Origin: Streptomyces akebiae
Lineage (GTDB): Bacteria; Actinomycetota; Actinomycetes; Streptomycetales; Streptomycetaceae
Direction of reading: 5' to 3'
NCBI RefSeq assembly: GCF_019599145.1
Contig: NZ_CP080647.1
Location: 2,728,001-2,792,000, forward strand
Length of the DNA stretch: 64,000 bases
Within the stretch, counting starts at the first letter, position 1. Each line of letters starts with the position of its first letter. The notes below the pieces were generated by a model. The model saw only the letters and a program-made list of their open reading frames with translations. It had not been told where the DNA came from and made no database searches. The position numbers were made by a program, and so were the translations under genes. Positions 17,133-25,597 of the stretch are shown in pieces.

Positions 17133-19142
17133 TCAGACGTCCGCCGTCTCCGCTTCTTCCTCCTTCTTCGCCGCTTCCCTGTCCTTCGCGGCGCTGTCGA
17201 TCGCAGCGAGCGACCTACGGACCTGGTTACGGTCCGTCGTGTACCAGAAGTCGGGCAGTGAGGCTTTCAGATAGCTGCCGTACCGCGCGGTCGCGAGCCG
17301 CTGGTCCAGTACGGCGACCACGCCACGATCTCCCTGCGCCCGTACGAGACGGCCGGCACCCTGCGCCATCAGCAGGGCCGCGTGCGTGGCGGCGACGGCC
17401 ATGAAGCCATTGCCACCCGCCTCCTCGACGGCCTTCTGACGAGCGCTCATCAGCGGATCGTCGGGCCGGGGGAACGGGATCTTGTCCATCACGACCAGCT
17501 GACAGCTGGGACCGGGCACGTCCACGCCCTGCCAGAGCGAGAGGGTGCCGAAGAGACAGGTCTTCGGGTCGGCCGCGAAGCCCTTGATCAGCTCGCCGAG
17601 CGTCTCCTCGCCCTGCAGCAGGATCGGGTACTCCGGGATACGGACGCGCAGTTCCTCAGCCGCCAGCTGGGCGGCCCGCATCGACGAGAACAGCCCGAGC
17701 GTCCGGCCGCCGGCTGCCTGGATCAGCTCCGTGAGCTCGTCCAGCATGTCCGCCCGGTCGCCGTCCCGCGCGGGACGGGACAGGTGCTTGGCGACATAGA
17801 GGATGCCCTGCCTCGGGTAGTCGAACGGCGACCCCACGTCCACGCCCTTCCACTGCGGAAGGTCGTCGCCCTGGGTGCCCTCGGGGGCCAGTCCCAGTGA
17901 CGCCCCGATGCCGTTGAAGTCGCCGCCCAGCTTGAGCGTGGCCGAGGTCAGGGTGACGGAGCGGTCCGCGAAGAGCTTCTCCCGGAGGAGACCCGAGACG
18001 GACATCGGGGCGACGCGGAGAGAGGCGCCGAAACGGTCATGACGTTCGTACCAGACAACGTCCCACTCGGAGCCGTTGCTGATCCGCTCCGCCACGTCGT
18101 GCACGCTCTCCACGGCCGCCAGAGCCTGCTTGCGGACGGCGTCCTCGTCCTGGACGGACTTGTCGCGGGTGCTGCCGATAGCCGAGATCACCGCGCGAGC
18201 GGCATCACGCAGCGCCATCAGGACGTACGCCAGGTCCTCGGGAATCTCCTCCAGCCGGCCCGGCAGAGCCAGCTCCATAACCCGCTCGAACCCCTCTGCG
18301 GCGGTCTGGAGCTGGTCCGCGACCTTCTCGTTCACGAGCTTCGCCGCCCGCTTCACGGCGCGGTTGACCTGGCCCGGGGTGAGTTCACCGGTCGCCACAC
18401 CGGTCACCCGGGAGACGAGTTCGTGCGCCTCGTCCACGATCAACACCTCGTGCTGCGGGAGCACCGGAGCACCCTCGATGGCATCGATCGCGAGCAGCGC
18501 GTGATTGGTGACGACGACCTCGGAGAGCTTGGCCCGCTCCCTGGCCATCTCGGCGAAGCACTCGGCGCCGTACGCGCATTTCGAAGCGCCCAGGCATTCC
18601 CTGGACGACACGGAGATCTGCGCCCAGGCACGGTCGGACACGCCTGGGGTGAGATCGTCCCGGTCGCCTGTCTCGGTCTCCTGGGACCAGTCCCGCAACC
18701 GCAGCAGGTCCTGGCCCAGCTTGCTGCTGGGCGCGGCGGCCTCGAACTGGTCGAAGAGGCCCTCCTCCTCGTCCTGCGGCACGCCTTCGTTCAGCCGGTG
18801 CAGGCACAGGTAGTTCGACCGGCCCTTGAGCATCGCGAACTCCGGGCGGCGGCGCAGGAGGGGGTGCAGCGCGTCGACCGTTCTGGGCAGGTCCCGTTCC
18901 ACGAGCTGCCGCTGGAGGGCGAGGGTCGCCGTGGCGACGACGACACGCTCTCCCTGAGCGAGCGCGGGCACCAGGTAACCGAGGGACTTGCCCGTGCCGG
19001 TGCCTGCCTGGACCAGCAGATGGGAGCCGTCGTCGATCGCCTCCGCGACGGCTTCGGCCATGGTCACCTGGCCGGGGCGCTCCGTGCCGCCGACGGCAGT
19101 GACGGCTGCATGCAGGAGTTCGTGGAGTGAGGGCTTCGTCAT
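17133..19142 (-). CDS. dinG: DinG/XPD-type ATP-dependent DNA helicase
   Basis: 669 aa SF2 5'-3' helicase. Walker A is AGTGTGKS (residues 46-53), and the DEAH box is LIVDEAHEL (~residue 237). Four cysteines between motifs I and II (NYLCLHR; SRECLGASKCAYGAECF) fit the iron-sulfur cluster of XPD/DinG proteins. The C-terminal lobe holds FGTLSLWQGVDVPG and QGAGRLVRAQGDRG. In other bacteria DinG is SOS-induced and unwinds R-loops and D-loops. It is adjacent and convergent to lexA, but I see no clear LexA box in the 200 bp upstream of its start, so SOS control is not supported here. Confidence 0.93.
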   Translation of the reverse strand: MTKPSLHELLHAAVTAVGGTERPGQVTMAEAVAEAIDDGSHLLVQAGTGTGKSLGYLVPALAQGERVVVATATLALQRQLVERDLPRTVDALHPLLRRRPEFAMLKGRSNYLCLHRLNEGVPQDEEEGLFDQFEAAAPSSKLGQDLLRLRDWSQETETGDRDDLTPGVSDRAWAQISVSSRECLGASKCAYGAECFAEMARERAKLSEVVVTNHALLAIDAIEGAPVLPQHEVLIVDEAHELVSRVTGVATGELTPGQVNRAVKRAAKLVNEKVADQLQTAAEGFERVMELALPGRLEEIPEDLAYVLMALRDAARAVISAIGSTRDKSVQDEDAVRKQALAAVESVHDVAERISNGSEWDVVWYERHDRFGASLRVAPMSVSGLLREKLFADRSVTLTSATLKLGGDFNGIGASLGLAPEGTQGDDLPQWKGVDVGSPFDYPRQGILYVAKHLSRPARDGDRADMLDELTELIQAAGGRTLGLFSSMRAAQLAAEELRVRIPEYPILLQGEETLGELIKGFAADPKTCLFGTLSLWQGVDVPGPSCQLVVMDKIPFPRPDDPLMSARQKAVEEAGGNGFMAVAATHAALLMAQGAGRLVRAQGDRGVVAVLDQRLATARYGSYLKASLPDFWYTTDRNQVRRSLAAIDSAAKDREAAKKEEEAETADV

Positions 19143-19344
19143 AGCGCGACCACCCTACGGGTCACCACTGACAAACGGGTGATCACGGCGGACGCGAGGG
19201 GCCTGGGAGGCGGGATCAAGGCGTCTTCTCTTCGGCGGGACGGGACGGTCTCGGAGCCCGGAATTCGCGTCGGTGCGACCGGGAACCGGATCGGCTCGGG
19301 CGGTGTACCACATATGACGGCGTCACAGCAGATCCACATCGGAT

Positions 19345-20094
19345 CTACATCAGATCGCGCAGCAGCCGATCTCTGCACATGAGGGCGGCCCGCTTGTCGG
19401 GCAGGTCGATCTCGGCGGAGTAGCGGAAGCCGGCGCTGAGGAAAGCGGAGACGGAGGGAAAGTTGCGAAGGTCGGGTTCCGCGACGACGCGGGCACAGGA
19501 AGGTCTTCTGTCGAGGACGAGATCGGCCACGGCGCGGAGCAGGGTGGAGCCGAGACCGCTCCCCCGGTCGGCCACGGGTCCGATGAGCAGATGGATCCCG
19601 GTGTCGTGCGGACGGACGGGGTAGTGGCGGGCGAGAGGATCGAGATCCGCCCTGTAGATCTCCCAGTAGCTCAGCGGGGTGCCGTTCAGCAGTCCGAGAC
19701 AAGGCACGCTGCGACCGTCTCCGCCGAGCTGGGTCCGCAGGTGTTCAGCGGTCACCTCCTCGGCTCCGCCGAGCTTCCAGTAGGAGTCCACGGCCGAGTC
19801 GTTCATCCAGCGGGAGATCAGCGGCAGGTCCCGTTCGAGGCGCACGGGGACGAGGTGCAGGGTGCCTGCCGGGGTATTGACCGGCCCCCAGTCCGCGAGG
19901 TGGTCGAGCAACTCTCCACCGGCCCGGAGTTCCCCCCGACCCGTCTCGGTACTGCCACCGCACAGGTCGGTGTCCTTGGGCAGGAGCGCGAGGAAGTCGT
20001 CGGTCAGGCGTAGTTCGAGTGTGTCCTCATTGCCAGGGGCCGAGGCGGTGCCGGCGTCGGTGCTCGCATGGGTGCTCGCGTCGGTGGGAGGCAC
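19345..20094 (-). CDS. GNAT-family N-acyltransferase of a siderophore-type locus
   Basis: 249 aa. GTG at 20094 with GAGGAG 8 nt upstream. The first ~75 residues are a variable extension. The GNAT domain spans ~80-249, with LHLVPVRLERDLPLISRWMND, then LLNGTPLSYWEIYRAD, the acetyl-CoA loop in VADRGSGLGSTLLRAVADL, and a C-terminal FLSAGFRYSAEIDLPDKRAALM. This layout matches the IucB/AlcB/MbtK type that acylates hydroxylysine-like amines in siderophore assembly. It is the last gene of a minus-strand group after the NIS synthetase (113-bp gap). The amine and acyl substrates are not known. Confidence 0.88.
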   Translation of the reverse strand: MPPTDASTHASTDAGTASAPGNEDTLELRLTDDFLALLPKDTDLCGGSTETGRGELRAGGELLDHLADWGPVNTPAGTLHLVPVRLERDLPLISRWMNDSAVDSYWKLGGAEEVTAEHLRTQLGGDGRSVPCLGLLNGTPLSYWEIYRADLDPLARHYPVRPHDTGIHLLIGPVADRGSGLGSTLLRAVADLVLDRRPSCARVVAEPDLRNFPSVSAFLSAGFRYSAEIDLPDKRAALMCRDRLLRDLM

Positions 20095-20207
20095 GGCGAC
20101 GCTCCTCTCAGGAGTACGGGTGGGTCATGTTCCTCGGGGCTGATGGGAGTCGGAGTACGCGGGCGAGTGGGCTGTACAGCTGTCCGGAGGCGGGGCGGAG
20201 TGGCCGG

Positions 20208-22388
20208 TCATGGGTGGAGGGGGTTGGTGATGGTCACGTAGACGGACTGGGTTTCGACCGGGCCGACGAGTTCGTCGAGGCCGTGGAGACGGGTCAGGAG
20301 GTTGGCCTTGCAGCGCAGGACCGGTGAGTCGAGAAGCCTGGCGGGCAGGGTGGTGTTCAGCCGGGCGGGACCGGTGGCCACATCCGTGAGGAAGCGGCGG
20401 AGGGCGGCGAGAAGAACTCGCTCGTCGGCGAGACGCTGGGAGCCGAACGCACCGATGAGGCCGAGCACGTTGTTGATGCCGAGGTAGTAGGCGAACCGTT
20501 CGTCGGCGACCTCGTCGGAGACGAACGTGTCACTGCGATCGCCGATGCCGGGCAGCCGGGATCGGAGATCGGCGCGGCGGGATTCGCGGAAGTAGTAGCC
20601 CTGGTTGTCGCGGTACCGACCGCCGATGGGCCAGCCGTCGGGGTCCAGTACGACGAGTGTGTTCTGCTGGTGTGCTTCGAGGGCGATCCCGGCCTCGCTG
20701 TCGAGCCACAGCACGGGTCTCACGACGTGCTCCAGGTAGCGCAGGAACCACTCGATGGCCACAGCGCCCCGGGGACGCCCGGTGCGCCCGGAGAGACGGG
20801 TCACGACCTCTTCAAGCCGCGACCGCATGCGAAGAAGCTCCTCGGGACGGCGTTCGCCACGGGAGTACGGCCTGGGCGACACGAGGCCCGCGACACAGGA
20901 CGCGTCGTCCGCCGGGCCGAACGGGTTGTGCCGGATGACCACGTCCAGGCCTGCCAGGGGCTCGCCGTCCGGCGCGGTGGCTGCCAGCCAGGCCGGGTCG
21001 CGGACGATGTCGAACCCGGGGTGGGCCGCCTGCCACCGCGCGGCCAGGCCGGTGCGCAGCAGGCGGTGCACCTCGACACCGCGATGGAGTTCCTTGCGGA
21101 GGTTCTCGCGACGGGAGTTGGTGATGCGCAGGCCCAGCGAGAGTTTCAGCATCGCGGGGGCACCGGGGCGGTGAACGGTGCGGACGGAGGAGGTGGGGTG
21201 CCACAAAGCGCCGTGCGGACCGAGGTCGCGCAAGAGACCTGCGTCGAGCAGAGCGGCGACGGCCGGCCGGTGGCGGACCTCGCGGAGTTGCCAGGGGTGC
21301 AGGGGCAGAGCGGTGAAACCGTCGGGCAGGGGCAGTGCTGGGCCGGCCAGCCGCTCGGTCAGTCGGCGGGCGGGGACGACACGGCCGCGCTCGGTCCACG
21401 CCGAGTCGGTCGACAGGACGGAGGGTGCGATCGCCATCCAGTGCAGAGGGAAGGAACCACGCAACTCGGGTGAGTACAGACGCGCTTCGGCCTCGGAGAG
21501 TTCTTCCCTGCTCTTCGGGGTGGGGTGCAGGGGGTGGCCGAGGAGGAGAGCCTGCTCGGCGGCCAGGAAACGGTCGGGGTCGTCGACGGGTTGAGCTCGG
21601 CGCTCGGTGAGGAACACGGCGACGCGACGGGCGGAGTCGGCGACCCTGCCGACCAGGTCCGATGGGTCGCGTCTGGCTGGTGCGGTTGCTTCGCGGGCCA
21701 GCAGGGCCGCAAGCGTGACCGCGTCGACAGGGGCGGTGTCGGGGGTGCCTGCGAGGTGGGGGAGGCCGAAGCGGTGCCAGCCGGTGGGGGACCAGTAGTG
21801 CACCGGCGCGAGGAGGGTCGTGCCGGTGGCGGGGAGAGGGATGTGGAGGATGCCGCTGGGGTCCTGGGGAGGGGTGAGGTCGTGTTCGCGTACCCAGCAG
21901 CGCAAGAGGTTCTCGGCCGCTGCAGCCTGGGCCGCGGTGTGTGGGTCGTGGTGGTGCAGCGGGTCGGCGTCGAGGTCGGGCGGGAGCTCGATGGCCCGGA
22001 TGCCGTCGGTGGCTCGGCGAGGAACCGGCCGGCCGCACTCATGGCTCGGCTCAGTCGGACGAGGAGGCGTCGCGGATGGGCGAGGGATTGGCTGGGTGGG
22101 GCACGGGGCCTGCGCGGTCCCGCCGGAGCGGAGGCCCGCTGAGGGTTGCGATGGCTCCACCAGGACGAACCCCGCCCCCGGCACGCAGGTCCCCGGCTGA
22201 ACCTGGTTGGGCCCGGGCTGTTGCTGCTCGACCGGACCGGACCACCGCTCCCCGGGTTCGACTTGGCCGGGCGCTGGTTCGGGCCGGCCAGTCGGTGATA
22301 CAGCACTCAACTGGCCAGGGGTCTGGAGGGCGGGTGCTTCCGGGGCGTGGCGGTGGGTGTGGGCCCCGGGGGCGGGCGGCGGGTTCAC
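20208..22388 (-). CDS. IucA/IucC-family NRPS-independent siderophore (NIS) synthetase
   Basis: 726 aa if GTG 22388 is right. It adenylates a carboxylate (often citrate or a succinyl/acyl derivative) and condenses it with an amine or alcohol. NIS landmarks are HPTPKSR (~residue 284), LHPWQL, TSSVRTVHRPGAP, KLSLGLRITNSRREN, IEWFLRYLEHVVRPVLWL, LEAHQQNTLVVL and GGRYRDNQGYYFR, plus a FhuF-like C-terminal part. The first ~125 residues are Pro/Gln/Arg-rich and unlike other NIS enzymes (usual size ~580-620 aa), so either the true start is further downstream or a disordered extension exists. From memory, a three-gene NIS locus of unknown product sits at the same place in S. coelicolor (SCO5799-SCO5801). 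Confidence 0.93.
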   Translation of the reverse strand: MNPPPAPGAHTHRHAPEAPALQTPGQLSAVSPTGRPEPAPGQVEPGERWSGPVEQQQPGPNQVQPGTCVPGAGFVLVEPSQPSAGLRSGGTAQAPCPTQPIPRPSATPPRPTEPSHECGRPVPRRATDGIRAIELPPDLDADPLHHHDPHTAAQAAAAENLLRCWVREHDLTPPQDPSGILHIPLPATGTTLLAPVHYWSPTGWHRFGLPHLAGTPDTAPVDAVTLAALLAREATAPARRDPSDLVGRVADSARRVAVFLTERRAQPVDDPDRFLAAEQALLLGHPLHPTPKSREELSEAEARLYSPELRGSFPLHWMAIAPSVLSTDSAWTERGRVVPARRLTERLAGPALPLPDGFTALPLHPWQLREVRHRPAVAALLDAGLLRDLGPHGALWHPTSSVRTVHRPGAPAMLKLSLGLRITNSRRENLRKELHRGVEVHRLLRTGLAARWQAAHPGFDIVRDPAWLAATAPDGEPLAGLDVVIRHNPFGPADDASCVAGLVSPRPYSRGERRPEELLRMRSRLEEVVTRLSGRTGRPRGAVAIEWFLRYLEHVVRPVLWLDSEAGIALEAHQQNTLVVLDPDGWPIGGRYRDNQGYYFRESRRADLRSRLPGIGDRSDTFVSDEVADERFAYYLGINNVLGLIGAFGSQRLADERVLLAALRRFLTDVATGPARLNTTLPARLLDSPVLRCKANLLTRLHGLDELVGPVETQSVYVTITNPLHP

Positions 22389-22595
22389 GGCGGTTCCTGA
22401 GGTTGCTCGTGCGGGAGGGCAGTCGCGGGTCTGTGCGGGCGAGCGAGGGTGGGGCTGGTGCGAGAGGGGTGCGGGGCGGTGGTGCGGTGGAGTGCGGTGT
22501 TCGGGAGAGCGTGCCGGGCGGTGGTGGGGCGGTGCCGTGGGTGGCTGGCTGGTTCGGGGATGGCGTGGTGGACGGCTGCTCGGGTGGAGGGCTGT

Positions 22596-24098
22596 TCATC
22601 CGCCCGGCACGCGTGCCAGGCGTCCGCCTCGCACGCGTGCCGGGTGCGCCGGGAATCGAGCTGCTGCGGTGGCCGCCACCGAGTCGATCGCGTCCGTCAG
22701 GCGGTCGAGCACGGCGTTCGTCTGCTCGTCGGTGATCGTGAGGGGTGGGAGGAGGCGTACGACGCCGGCGTGGCTGCCGCCGAGATCGACGATCAGGCCT
22801 CGGCGGAGGCACTCGCGCTGCACGGCCGTGGCGAGGGAGGGGGCGGGCGGAGGCGGGCCGATGTCGTCGGATCCGGGTGGCGCGTCCGGGGTGACCATTT
22901 CGATGCCGATCATCAGCCCTCGTCCTCGTACGTCCCCGACGCAGGCGAAGCGCTCGGTGAGGGGGCGGAGCTGGGCGAGGATGCGGGCGCCCAGAGCGTC
23001 GGCGCGTTCGGCGAGGCCGTTCTCGCGGACGTGGGCGAGCGTGGCGGCGCCTGCGGCCATGGCGAGTCGGTTGCCGCGGAAGGCGCCCGCGTGGGTGCCG
23101 GGCCGCCATACGTCGAGGTCATCGCGGTGGACCACGACGCCCAGCGGCAGGCTGCCCCCGATGGCCTGGGACAGGACCATGACATCGGGGACGACGCCGC
23201 TGTGCTCGACGGCCCAGAAACGTCCGGTGCGGCCCACGCCCGTCCGGGCCTCGTCGACGATCAGCGGGATCGAGCGGACGGCGGTGATCGACCGCATGCG
23301 GCGCAGCCAGCCGTCCGGGGCGGGGAGGACACCGCCCTCGCCCTGCACGGGTTCGAGGATCATGCCGGCGGGCACCGGTGTTCCGGGCTCGGCGTCATCG
23401 AGAACGGACTCGGTCCAGCGGGCGGCGAGTTCGGCGCCGCGTTCGCCGCCGATACCGAACGGGCAGCGGTAGTCCTGCGGGTAGGGCAGGCGTGCCGCCC
23501 GGATGTCGCGGGCGCCTGCGGGCGCTTCGAGGGCTCCCATGGTCAGGCCTGCGTGGGCGCCGGTGAAGGCGAGCATGCCGGTGTGTCCTGTCGCGGCCCG
23601 GACCAGTTTGCAGGCGGCCTCGACGGCGTCGGTGCCGGAGGGGCCACAGAACCGGACACGGGCGCGGGCCGCGAGCTCTGGCGGCAGGGTGCGGAGCAGT
23701 TCGGTGGTGAAGGCGTCCCTGGCCGGGGTGGCCAGGTCGAGGACGTGCACAGGAGCGCCGGAGTCGAGCGCCTTGCGGATCGCTTCGAGGACGACCGGGT
23801 GGTTGTGGCCGAGGGCAAGGGTGCCCGCGCCGGACAGGCAGTCGAGGTAGCGGCGTCCGTCTGCGTCCTCGATGGTCAGCCCCCGTGCGCGTACGGGTAC
23901 GACGGGCAGGGAGCGCGCGTAGGTGCGTGCCGCCGAATCGCGGACGGCCTGCGACCGCGGCATTCCCCCGTGCCCCGGCCGCACCGCACGGGCCCCGTCG
24001 TGCTCCCGTCGTGGGCGGGCCCGTTCGTTCTCGGGTCCCGAACGCGCTCGCTCGGGCTCACGCCCCACCGGCGCCACCGCAGACTCGGTCACCGCCAC
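22596..24098 (-). CDS. class III aminotransferase-like protein (diaminobutyrate aminotransferase family) with substituted PLP lysine
   Basis: 500 aa from GTG 24098 (GGAGGA 9 nt upstream). The fold is clear: YLDCLSGAGTLALGHNHP, FCGPSGTDAVEAACKL, MILEPVQGEGGV, LIVDEARTGVGRTGRFWA, and THAGAFRGNRLAMAAG. The family's Schiff-base lysine, normally in LSKAIGGSLPL, is here Gln311 (codon CAG at 23166-23168, LSQAIGGSLPL). The usual DEVQTG is DEARTG. Without the lysine, standard transamination is not expected. It heads the siderophore-type gene group (aminotransferase, NIS synthetase, acyltransferase), where a diamine-forming enzyme would be expected. A Pro/Arg-rich segment covers residues ~15-50. Confidence 0.9.
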   Translation of the reverse strand: MAVTESAVAPVGREPERARSGPENERARPRREHDGARAVRPGHGGMPRSQAVRDSAARTYARSLPVVPVRARGLTIEDADGRRYLDCLSGAGTLALGHNHPVVLEAIRKALDSGAPVHVLDLATPARDAFTTELLRTLPPELAARARVRFCGPSGTDAVEAACKLVRAATGHTGMLAFTGAHAGLTMGALEAPAGARDIRAARLPYPQDYRCPFGIGGERGAELAARWTESVLDDAEPGTPVPAGMILEPVQGEGGVLPAPDGWLRRMRSITAVRSIPLIVDEARTGVGRTGRFWAVEHSGVVPDVMVLSQAIGGSLPLGVVVHRDDLDVWRPGTHAGAFRGNRLAMAAGAATLAHVRENGLAERADALGARILAQLRPLTERFACVGDVRGRGLMIGIEMVTPDAPPGSDDIGPPPPAPSLATAVQRECLRRGLIVDLGGSHAGVVRLLPPLTITDEQTNAVLDRLTDAIDSVAATAAARFPAHPARVRGGRLARVPGG

Positions 24099-24296
24099 TG
24101 CTGCACTTCCTCCCACGGTTCATCAGAGGCGAGTCGACAGGGGGCACCGAACACCGGCGGGTCCCCCCGCACGTACCAACGACGCGACCGGTACGGGGAA
24201 GCGGGTGAGACGAAAATCCGTGCCTCGGCAGAAACGCTGCCGGTCCGGCCCGATGCACGGCGACCGTGCCACCACGGCGGGGCCCCTGCGGGCGGG

Positions 24297-25115
24297 TTAC
24301 GGCTTCAGCCCGACGCCGCCGAAGTGAGTGACATCAATGTCCTCGTCGTCGGTTTCGGGACGCCAGCGCGAGCAGGAGACGATGCCCGGGGGCAGGACCT
24401 CGACGTCACCGAAGAGGCGTACGAGGTCGGCGTGGCTGCGCAGGGTCATCGGCGCCGAGCCCTGTCCGTTCCAGTAGTCGACCGCCTGCGTCATCGCTTC
24501 GCCGTCGATCTCGGTGGTGGGATGGGAGATCACGAGGTGGCTGCCGGACGGTACGGCATCCACCAACCGCCGTACTACAGAGACCGCTTCGTCGGTGTCC
24601 ATGACGAAGTTCAGGACGCCCAGCATGGTGATCGCGATCGGCTGATCGAAGTCCAGGGTGACCGCGGCGCCCCTCAGGATCGTGTCGGGGTCGTGGACGT
24701 CCGCGTCTATGTAGTCGGTGGCACCCTCGGGGGTGCTGTTGAGCAGAGCGTGGGCGTGCGCGAGGACGATGGGGTCGTTGTCGACATAGACGATCCTGCA
24801 GGACGGGTCGGCGCGCTGAGCGACCTCGTGGGTATTGTCCGCGGTGGGCAGGCCGGTACCGATGTCCAGGAACTGCCGGATGCCCGCCTCCTCAGCCAGG
24901 AAGCGGACCGTGCGGGCCAGGAAGCGGCGGTCGGCCACGGCGGAGCGGGGAAGCTCGGGCACGAAACCGAGGATCTGGTCGCCGACCTCCTCGTCGACCT
25001 CGTAGTGGTCCTTGCCTCCCAACCAGTAGTTCCAGATCCGCGCGGAATGAGAGACATTCGTTCGGATCTGACTGATGCGGGCGACACCTTCGTCCTGGTG
25101 GAAGTGGTCCGACAT
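24297..25115 (-). CDS. SAM-dependent methyltransferase, DUF574/Methyltransf_19 family
   Basis: 272 aa from ATG 25115 (MSDHFHQDEG; GGAG 9 nt upstream). The N-terminal IRTNVSHSARIWNYWLGGKDHYEVD is the family signature of this large actinobacterial group. The SAM-binding Rossmann core is at FLDIGTGLPTADNTHEVAQ (~residue 81), then IVYVDNDPIVL and TDYIDADVHDPD. The substrate is not known for most members; they often sit beside DUF397 and XRE-regulator genes. Here a possible 62-aa gene precedes it on the same strand. It is downstream of no siderophore gene and is probably independent of that cluster. Confidence 0.92.
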   Translation of the reverse strand: MSDHFHQDEGVARISQIRTNVSHSARIWNYWLGGKDHYEVDEEVGDQILGFVPELPRSAVADRRFLARTVRFLAEEAGIRQFLDIGTGLPTADNTHEVAQRADPSCRIVYVDNDPIVLAHAHALLNSTPEGATDYIDADVHDPDTILRGAAVTLDFDQPIAITMLGVLNFVMDTDEAVSVVRRLVDAVPSGSHLVISHPTTEIDGEAMTQAVDYWNGQGSAPMTLRSHADLVRLFGDVEVLPPGIVSCSRWRPETDDEDIDVTHFGGVGLKP

Positions 25116-25167
25116 ACGGGTGGTCTCCTTCGAAACATGAGCGGCGGGTTTCACCCCCAACCTAGGC

Positions 25168-25356
25168 TCAGTCGATCAACTGCCGTAGGAGAAAGGGCAT
25201 TTGGTTCGGCCGGTCGGTTGCCTCAGCAACAGCAGCGAAAGGGGGCGCTGTTACCGGTTCGAGGGCTTGATCAACTGTCGCCGGTGCCTTCCGCGCGAGG
25301 CCTACCTGGACGATTGCCTGGTCGGTCGGCTCGTAGCCAAACCGTTGCCGTTCCAT
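25168..25356 (-). CDS. possible small protein, 62 aa
   Basis: ATG at 25356 (MERQRFGYEPTDQ) is preceded by GGGGGA at 7 nt, the best ribosome site in this 480-bp gap. The frame ends 52 bp before the methyltransferase start. The protein has no membrane segment, and I do not recognise a family. It could be a small partner gene of the methyltransferase, but base composition here is less biased than in sure genes, so chance is a real alternative. The rest of the gap (25116-25597) holds the divergent promoters of the methyltransferase and the protease. Confidence 0.35.
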   Translation of the reverse strand: MERQRFGYEPTDQAIVQVGLARKAPATVDQALEPVTAPPFAAVAEATDRPNQMPFLLRQLID

Positions 25357-25597
25357 CGGATGTCCCCCACAACGACCGCATAGTGTGTGGTGCCGTTCCG
25401 AAGGAAGCGGCTCGGTGGATGGCACCAAGCCGCGCGGACGACGACTACGTACGCACTACGTGCGAAGAAACAGATGTGCGGAGCCGCGCGAATGCCGTGT
25501 CGGCTACGTACAAGGAGGCGGCCGGCGCACGGAGGAGTCGTGCGCTGTCCGCTTCGGCACCACAGATTTCTCTTACGCCCCAGGGGGAGTTCACACC

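Noticed and set aside
24099..24296. Possible DmdR1 iron box before the siderophore-type genes
   Set aside because: No AT-rich TTAGG/CCTAA-type palindrome is present on either strand.
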